This document shows positions 56,352 through 64,000 of a DNA stretch of 64,000 bases, one piece after another; the first letter of the stretch is position 1; every line of letters begins with the position of its first letter. Source of the stretch: Hericium rajendrae. Taxonomy: Eukaryota > Basidiomycota > Agaricomycetes > Russulales > Hericiaceae. The notes below the pieces were generated by a model that searched no databases, was not told the DNA's origin, and saw only the letters and a list, made by a program, of their open reading frames with translations. Location: positions 930,001-994,000 of the forward strand of contig CM065880.1 in assembly GCA_033439255.1 (NCBI GenBank), given 5' to 3'. Both the position numbers and the translations under genes were made by a program.

Positions 56352-57077
56352 CTGAATTTATGCCCCTTGCTACTGCTCCTTCGAGATAGCACTTCAATCA
56401 ATGCATCGCGCCCATGGCAGGTCCATGGTGTTGATATCGTCGTCATGTGTCCCTGGTTTTCTTTAGGCAGAGGTCTGTTCAGAGTGCCTGATTCAGGCCT
56501 TTCTTCAACTGCAAGCGAGTTTGCTATTGTTATAGAAACTGGTGCGCTGCTTATCAGGTCTTTCGGAGATGGGCTAGCCGCCGCCTCCCTTCTGTATGGC
56601 CGAAAAGAGGGCTAGGCGTCTTACAAACTGGCATGCAAGAAAGTAACTCGAGGCACGTACTCTCAGATCTTATCGACGATCCTCAGCTTGACTTGCTCGC
56701 AGCGAGCTCAGGGCATTCCGACTTACTCCCAGGTCGAGACTCGGAACCTTTTGGTCATATCATGGAATCAGAGATGGTTTCTGTCAAAGAAGTGAAATAC
56801 AAAGCTGTATTACATGTCACTTTTGTGTAATATCGGGACGTGGGCGCCGGTGGGCGTATCGTGCAGAGAAGCCCAAGAAACCGAATTCGAAGCTTTATCA
56901 CGCGACGTATAAAGAGCGTTCTGATTCAGATCCGCGATCATTTGTCCAAGTACAAAGGGATCACAGACACCGTGGGCATCGAGGCGTAGCCTTTGTCTAG
57001 TACTTATACCACGCCCTCTACCACAGACCGGTATCGATCGATCGAGTCGCTGCTCCCTCCAACGACCGATAGAAAGT
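56352..57077. other. Intergenic
   Basis: Between two plus-strand genes. Only short frames without domains. Confidence 0.6.
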
Positions 57078-58616
57078 ATGGATCATGCAGCGACAGCATA
57101 TTCCATGCTCGGCAGGCTGCCCTAGTAAGTCAGCCTTGGCTTCACCTAAGAACAAAGACTGACGCGTTTTCATAAACGCAATTTTCTCTGTTGGACGATA
57201 GCTTTGATTCCATGATGTTCATCAACAAGTCGGGCCTCTGCGCAACGACGAAACTCCTTCAGTGCCGCGGCTTTGGTCCCCGCATGTGCTCCGTCGCGAG
57301 CAAGTTCGATGGACCACCCGAAACAGCAGCGGACTTGCACAAGGAAGACTTTTACGCGCGCAAGGATGTGGTTCAGCAAGTGCAACAATGGGTAATCACT
57401 AAAGCGAACGCCGATGAGCATGAAGAATGGGTGCCCATCCTCTACCATTATGAGGTTCGTTGCATAATTAGATGCTGTATCCACCTCGTCCTAAGATGAC
57501 ACTTACGGCCCTGATAGGTTGCAAGGTCTTCCGCAAAGCGCGCGGTGAGTTATCGGCGTGACCATCTTCGAAAAGCCTTTAGTACTGAACGGTCGGTTTC
57601 AGAGGGATTGGGGCAACCTCGTCTTCACCGATCTGACGACCACGCGATTTCTGCTGGTTATGTGCTTCGGCCCGCCTAGCTGTGGTGTGGAGTTCATCTT
57701 ATGGTTGTATGGACCTTTAAAAGCTAATGCATCTGGGCAGCATGCGGTAACCCCTTCCACGATGACTACGACCTTTTGATCAAGTTTCACGCCGAACGCT
57801 TCATGTCGCTGGTCACTTATCTCTATAACGACGAAAGAAAACCATTGTGGTGCGTGACTGTGTTAATTACCAGAGAGCGGTCCGTTTGACGTGGGTTGAT
57901 AGGGTACGCGCGACCTACACTACGCTCAAAACCAAGAAGATCCCCGTTGAATTCATGTCCTTCAAAGATTCGCCCGTGTCTGGAACAAAGAAATCACCGA
58001 TTTTCCATGTCAGTGCGGGCAATTTCGCACCATCGTTGTTGGACAGCGAGCTCGAGAAAATCGACAACATCCTGGCCGGAACGAAGTTCGGCACAGCGCC
58101 TCCTCAGGAACTGCGTGATAAGGTTTTGGGAAGCAAGGACGTTCGGCCCAAGGTGTCGACGTGGACACAAGGGATGGAGAAGGATCTCATACAGTGCGCT
58201 CACTGCGACAAGCTGGGTCCTCAGACGATGCAGACTTGCTCTCGGTTCGTCCTATCTTTGCGATTGGTTGACACCCTGACGTGATCTGGAATCAGCTGCA
58301 AGCTGGTCCGCTATTGTGACAAAAACTGGTAAGCCGTCGCGGATAATCTATGCTGAAATCACCTGATGCGATCCTATATCACAGTCAGAGAGCTGCATGG
58401 CCTATGCATAAACCCGTTTGCAAAGCGGCAGCAAAGCCGAGCAACTATGCGCCAGCGAAGACGACCAACCTTGCGCCAGCGAAAACGACCACCGCTCCGT
58501 CAGCACAAATGAGCACATCCGCCGCGGAGTATACGCCGCCATCCTCGCCAGATGAAATCGGATTCACGACGCCAGGTGAATTTGGTGCTGGTACGACGCT
58601 CGCAGAGTTGGATTGA
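57078..58616 (+). CDS. MYND-type zinc-finger protein
   Basis: Exon 1 MDHAATAYSMLGRLPY joins across an intron to FDSMMFINKSGLCATTKLLQ. Further exons contain LHKEDFYARKDVVQQVQQWV, EEWVPILYHYE, RDWGNLVFTDLTTTRF, NPFHDDYDLLIKFHAERFMS with LVTYLYNDERKPL, and RATYTTLKTKKIPVEFMSFK. The C-terminal zinc finger reads CAHCDKLGPQTMQTCS, then RCKLVRYCDKNCQ and RAAWPMHKPVCK: the C-x2-C...C-x2-C...C-x3-C...H-x3-C layout of MYND domains, used for protein interaction. A Thr/Ala/Pro-rich tail ends FGAGTTLAELD. No SET domain is seen, so it is not an obvious SMYD methyltransferase. The start at 57078 is inferred from the splice into the next exon. About seven introns. Confidence 0.8.
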
Positions 58617-59616
58617 GACAGCAGTGGGATGTTGATGTGTACTACGAACTTTGTTGTAAGATATAGAATCCAAGTCATCCAAGCGGAGATCAAGAAATGA
58701 GAATCAGCTTCCTTCCCTGACAGTAGCCTTGCAGATCTGTGCACGCTCGTCCGAACACATTGCATGCATGTGTTCGTCGCTGTCTGCAGCAGCTCTTCGC
58801 GGTACCGGCAACTCCCGCTAGAGAACGCGGGATCTTCCGCCAGCCTGCAGAAGTGCTCAGTCTCAGATGGCAGCGTTCCATCAACTTAGGTTTCCAGTCG
58901 GGTACCCCGGCTGGTAATGGGGAGCTTGCTATATCCGAGTTCAAATTCACAGTGAACCGAGATTAGTCAGTGACGCACGTCGTTGACGCGCGCTGCAGGC
59001 GCGCGCTGTGCTCTTTCGCACGGGTGTGCCATTTCTCACGGGTGTGCCATCAGCTATACATACCCGCTCACTTAGTCAGCTTAGCTTTTTCGCGGCCCTT
59101 ACGTCGGTTTGTAGGGGAGCAAGCTCCCCAACAACCTGTTCAACCGTTCAATGTCAACGTACGAGCTCGCTGCAAGGCTTAAGGCCATAATGATCGTAAA
59201 CTCAACAGTCTTCTCTCACAGTGTTACTTCCCAATCTTTTCCTGCCTATCTATCCTTTGGTGGTTTCTAATCTATTGACAGCACTACTGCCGGTGTCGTC
59301 TGTTTTACATCGTCTTTCTACTATGGGGCGTTACGATTTAGGTGCGTCGTGGAAAACCTTATTGATGTGTATCTAGAATGGTCGAGTTCAGAACTGGACA
59401 GCCTGCGTTGCAACTGGCTGTATCTATCTGAATTGAACTGGTAGTCCGGTTTACTCGGTCCCTGGCCTGCTTTACGCTGGCGGTTTATAACTGTGCTCTA
59501 TGCGCTCAACCTGGGTTCTGCATCTCTTCCGTTTTCCCTTGTTCGACTTTTTGATCGAGGCCTGCGCTGCGCATTGCAATCTGTCTATTATCTTCTCTAA
59601 ACCTCACAAAACCATA
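58617..59616. other. Intergenic, about 1 kb
   Basis: Contains a short direct repeat (cacgggtgtgccat twice, about 59019-59050) and, near its right end, a TTTATAA sequence (about 59484-59490) some 130 bp before the next start codon. No gene supported; the minus-strand frame at 58690-58950 lacks a domain. Confidence 0.5.
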
Positions 59617-60219
59617 ATGAAATTCTCCATCTTCTCTTCCACCGCTGCCGTCATCGCCGTTGTCTCTATCCTCGCCTTCACCTGCGTAGACGCATCTCCT
59701 TGCTCTCCAGCTGGCACCCGTTCCCTAGCGGAACGCGCTGTCTGGTTGCCTCCCATTTCGAGCCCGAGCAAAGGTGACGTGTGGACCATCGGGTCAACCG
59801 TCACCGTGTCCTGGTGAGCGTCCTTTTCATAGTTGTCGACATCATTGTCTCATTGCCATGTCTTCCCAGGGATGCATCTAACCCTCCAAAGGACGTGACG
59901 AACAACAGCGGACGGCTTCTACTGGGCTATCTCGACGGCACGGGTAGCGAGAATCTTGACGATGGTATGTCGGAAGCACTGGGATAACGTTGAATCAGAT
60001 TTACTCATCATCCCTTTCACAGAGCATCCGTTGGCACAATACTTCGACTTGCGGGATGGCAAGGTCGACGTCAGCGTTCCCAATGTCCCTTCCAGAGACT
60101 CGTATATCGTCGTCTGTAAGTTGTCATCCCCTGCCCTTAATTGTTATTCTGTTCATACCATCTTCATTGCAGTGCTCGGCGACTCGGGCAACGCGAGCCC
60201 TACGTTCACCATTGCGTGA
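59617..60219 (+). CDS. Small secreted protein, Kre9/KNH1-like domain, copy 1
   Basis: Signal peptide MKFSIFSSTAAVIAVVSILA followed by FTCVDASP, then a compact domain: WLPPISSPSKGDVWTIGSTV, TVSW|DASNPPKDVTNNSG, RLLLGYLDGTGSENLDD, EHPLAQYFDLRDGKVDVSVP, RDSYIVV and VLGDSGNASPTFTIA, stop at 60219. Four exons with small introns at matching positions to its neighbour at 61285. The IxxPxxGxxWxxGxxxTVxW start and GDSGNxSPxFTI end are typical of the Kre9/KNH1-type domain in fungal wall proteins. No GPI signal follows, so it is probably secreted or wall-bound. The ATG at 59617 begins the signal peptide. Confidence 0.83.
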
Positions 60220-61284
60220 GAGTTTGGCTCTATGCTATGAGTATCGCCACGCGCTATCTATTTCCTCACTATATGTCGAACGATAAAATATTGCCAAAGT
60301 ACCCTATCTCTATTTTCGAAACACGTAGTTTTTTGCCCTGTCCAAGCTAAATCTGACGAACCTTTTTTTTGAATCCATTTTCAGACCTCCTCTGCCTCGA
60401 GGGAGGCAGTTTCCCATTCCCTTGACCCATTGAGGTCCGGACTGACCGACATGAACCATGCTGTCATCACGCCGAGGCTAACGGTTCCGCGGCGCTTCGG
60501 ACACTAGTCCTCGCGTCATGCACATGAAAAACGCATGGCGAATCTGACTGGTCGAGTCTTCAATGCAACATTGATACCCTCAACGTCTAAACGCTCAGTG
60601 CTGAACATTGAACATCGAACGTTGAACGTTGAGCTGAAGTAGAGACAGCTGGGATGCCTGCCTAAACAGGCAAGCCAAGATGCCGTACAGAAGAAGCAAG
60701 TCGCACTCCACACCGAGAGACGCGAGCGCGCGTGCCGATCAGCATCAACGTCTGGCCGGCGTGCTCCATCTTCACTTGCTTCATGATATATCAAGCCTTC
60801 AAGCTTCAAGCTTCGACACGTCTGCAGGAATCGATTTGTGAGTTCTATCCGAGAGAAAAACTCCCGACGTTCAGTTTGACGAAGGGTGCTGTCTGTCAGA
60901 ACGCCACGAGGCCAACATGATGTCGCAAAGGCATGTGCGGATCCGGGCTTGGGTGCATGTTGGCATTGGCAGCTTCTCTCGCCAAGCACGCTGCACCGCA
61001 GTCCGCATCTGTCCGCTTTGAATTTAGGGCTCCCCGGCTGTCCCGGATGAATAGCCAATGGGGCTATCGTCCGAGCTTCTGGTTTCATTAATATTCGTCG
61101 TGGACGTGACCCCATCATGGATCTTCGCCGTTACCACGCACATCTCTTCACGATGTATAAAAGGGTTTGCCTCCCTTCAAATTTGCCCTATTCCCCTCCT
61201 TCCCTTCCTTCGTCCCCTCCCCTCGTTCATACGACTCCATACGACTCCAACCCCATCCTCGCCTCCACCTAACAAAATCCAATA
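60220..61284. other. Intergenic between tandem paralogues, about 1 kb
   Basis: Includes a short degenerate tandem of the type gaacattgaacatcgaacgt (about 60603-60632). The 200-codon minus-strand frame (60516-61118) shows no known domain and is rejected. The right end is the CT-rich promoter of copy 2. Confidence 0.5.
61156..61162 (+). promoter_or_regulatory. TATA box of secreted protein copy 2
   Basis: TATAAAA lies about 130 bp before the start codon, followed by a pyrimidine-rich stretch (ctccttcccttccttcgtcc). The position and context fit a strong TATA-type fungal promoter; copy 1 has a weaker TTTATAA at the same distance. Confidence 0.55.
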
Positions 61285-61810
61285 ATGATGTTCTTCTCCA
61301 CCATCGTCTCTACTTTTGCCCTTGCCATTGCTGCTGTCAGCGCAGCCCCTGCACCCACGTCCCCCAACGTCGTCTCCCCGGTGTCGCTCATCGTCGTCTC
61401 GCCTAAGATCAGCTCGCCCACTGCTGGCCAGGTCTGGCCTATCAACTCCACCCAGACCGTCACCTGGGATGCGTCCAATCTTCCTCAGGAGGCTGCGAAC
61501 ATGACCGGCATGCTCCTGCTCGGCTACAAGCAGGACGGTGTCTCGTCCGAGCACCTTGACATCAGTTAGTTATATCCATTCTCTCAATGGGTTGGCTATT
61601 GACATTGTTTGCTCTTTTAGCCCACCCTCTCGCTACGCAGTTCCCCCTCAGCGCCGGTCATGTCAACGTCACCGTCCCTAAGAAGTCGGCCCGCAACGAC
61701 TACATCATCGTCTGTGAGTACTTGGTCACGTTAAATCTCCCCGCTGTCTTACGCTCTGTGCAGTGTTCGGTGACTCGGGCAACATCTCGCCCGAGTTCAC
61801 CATCCAGTAA
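61285..61810 (+). CDS. Small secreted protein, Kre9/KNH1-like domain, copy 2
   Basis: Signal peptide MMFFSTIVSTFALAIAAVSA, then a short Pro/Ser stretch and the domain: ISSPTAGQVWPINSTQTVTW, DASNLPQEAANMTGMLLLGY, KQDGVSSEHLDI, HPLATQFPLSAGHVNVTVP, ARNDYIIV and LFGDSGNISPEFTIQ, stop at 61810. Three exons; introns after HLDI and IIV match those of copy 1, but the intron in copy 1 within VSW|DAS is absent here, a clear intron-loss/gain difference. N-glycosylation sequons at NST and NMT. Highly biased C-rich codons suggest strong expression. Function is probably in the cell wall or extracellular matrix; no enzyme activity is implied. Confidence 0.85.
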
Positions 61811-62274
61811 GCCATAGGCATACGACCTGCGGACTTTGCTATGGACTTCTTGAGAGATACAGATCACACACATGAATTCTGAACTCTTGTTTCTGCTCTG
61901 ACACTTACGTTCACGGACTTTACTGCACATCCTAGTGCACCCTTGCTTTCGTTTTCCTACTACGCACGCACGCACCACTGACCGAGCTTTTGTATACCTT
62001 TGTCGTAATGAATTGTCTCTGATCGTTGCGCCAAGGTCTTCGAGTGATCAGCGAAGTGACCGACTTAGTAATTTCTTAGCTGGGCTGGTCAATGTGTTCG
62101 CAAAAGTGGTATGCAAAGCACATCAGCAGGTCAAAGTTAGCACGTAGACTGCATATAGTCAAGTTGCATAGATACAAGCAGCGCTGTGCCGGGTATAAAA
62201 GAGATGGACTACCTAATAACGTTTGCGTCTTCTCAGACCAGTGCGATACTAACCAAGAATCTTTCCATCCAGCA
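61811..62274. other. Convergent 3' intergenic spacer
   Basis: Between the stop of secreted copy 2 and the stop of the EBP gene. No feature. Confidence 0.6.
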
Positions 62275-63220
<946 letters not shown>

Positions 63221-63760
63221 TTTCGTTTAGTTTGTGGGCCTGGGGTTGAGTGCGACAGTTCAAGCTGGACGGGGGGACTAGACGTGAGGAAGTTCAACTG
63301 CCTGTGGTGTGGGAAGACATTGTGAACTCATACCTGATCGTGAGCTTTTCGTGGAGAGATCTAGACCTTAGGATGATAGCGCCTCTGCAACACCTGGATC
63401 ACAAATCCAATAAGGCGAGCAGTTCGAGAACGTTGTGCTGGCAAGGAATGATGACACGGCCCTCCCCCGCGTCGGCAAACGCACTGTGCAGATATCGCGT
63501 TGCCAATATTGTAATTCATACGAAAATCGGTAGATCTTGTTTCCAGACCCCGAACATCGATGAGCGATCGTGACACGGGAAGCCAGGCACAAGAAGTGAT
63601 AGATAAAAGACTGCCAAATATACAATATATCAAACAGTAATATGAGGTACAATAGGTATACAAGAAGTGCCGCAATAGTGAGATGGAATCCCTATGTCTC
63701 GCAAGAACCAAGAAGAAAACTACATGAAAAGCGATCGATCGTCCATATCACATGCAAGGA
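63221..63760. other. Intergenic
   Basis: 5' flank of EBP and 3' flank of the SGF29-like gene. Frames here have no domain. Confidence 0.6.
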
Positions 63761-64000
63761 TCATGGCCCCGGCCATTCGACGACCCATTGAGCGGGTACG
63801 GTATGGTGTTGGTTGTCATCGTCCTCGAACTGGAGCTTGTACATCGGGCCGACTTTCGCTCCATCCTGCCATGAATGAGAACATGAGCCAATCAAGATGA
63901 GTTAGCGAATAAGATTTTCTTACACGTCCGCTGGGTTGCAGTTCTCGAGGACTCCCTATAACTTCTGCTCGGTAGAAACAGCTGGTATCTGGATAGAGCG
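63761..64000 (-). CDS. SGF29-like SAGA subunit, 3' end only (tandem Tudor domain)
   Basis: Two exons (63761-63865 and 63924 to the window edge). The edge exon reads LYPDTSCFYRAEVIGSPREL with QPSGR, and the last exon DGAKVGPMYKLQFEDDDNQH ending VPAQWVVEWPGP. These match the second Tudor repeat of SGF29, which binds H3K4me3 and recruits the SAGA/ADA acetyltransferase. The upstream coiled coil and first Tudor lie outside the window, so aromatic-cage residues can be judged only in part; YPDTxxFYRA and YxLxFEDDD are the conserved pieces. Confidence 0.82.

Noticed and set aside
60516-61118. 200-codon minus-strand frame between the secreted paralogues
   Set aside because: No recognisable domain; includes a low-complexity tandem stretch and promoter sequence of copy 2.

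Overview
The window is nuclear DNA from a filamentous basidiomycete, most likely an Agaricomycete. The evidence is dense protein-coding genes cut by many introns of about 45-75 nt (GT...AG with CTNAC-like branch points), GC-rich codon use, and several protein families typical of mushroom-forming fungi, such as the MATH-like/BTB proteins and the Kre9/KNH1-domain small secreted proteins. No bacterial-style operons, rRNA, CRISPR array or intact transposon was seen. Exon boundaries were inferred by eye from reading frame, splice motifs and remembered family alignments, so gene ends are firmer than individual junctions.

Left part (1-12 kb): a partial nitronate monooxygenase, a PrxQ-type peroxiredoxin, a 1.6 kb gene-poor stretch with a perfect 30-bp palindrome, TIM9 divergent from a DAHP synthase, a tRNA-Ala with a short intron, a small basic protein, a single-pass membrane protein, the mitochondrial branched-chain keto acid dehydrogenase E1 alpha, and a tRNA-Val.

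Middle (12-44 kb): SMC6 (with a 12-nt exon inside its P-loop), a membrane protein, a Ulp2/SENP6-like SUMO protease, dihydrofolate synthase (apparently one base out of frame), a KRE6/SKN1 beta-glucan synthesis protein, the SUMO E1 subunit Aos1, a Zn2Cys6 transcription factor, an intronless PPR-like mitochondrial protein, an unassigned 1.9 kb stretch, a GRASP Golgi-stacking protein and a MATH-like/BTB protein with two GC-AG introns. SMC6, the Ulp2-like protease and Aos1 are all SUMO-linked and lie within 19 kb.

Right part (44-64 kb): an intact, strikingly AT-rich, intron-rich WD40 gene that differs in composition from everything around it; PIG-H of GPI-anchor synthesis (again with an apparent one-base shift); a SART3/Prp24-type U6 snRNP factor; a short-chain dehydrogenase; an FAD-dependent fumarate-reductase-like flavoprotein; a MYND zinc-finger protein; a tandem pair of small secreted Kre9/KNH1-domain proteins; an EBP-type sterol isomerase; and the 3' end of an SGF29-like SAGA subunit.

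Most genes are housekeeping. The compositionally odd WD40 gene is the best candidate for something unusual, followed by the P-loop micro-exon, the paired GC-AG introns and the SUMO gene grouping.
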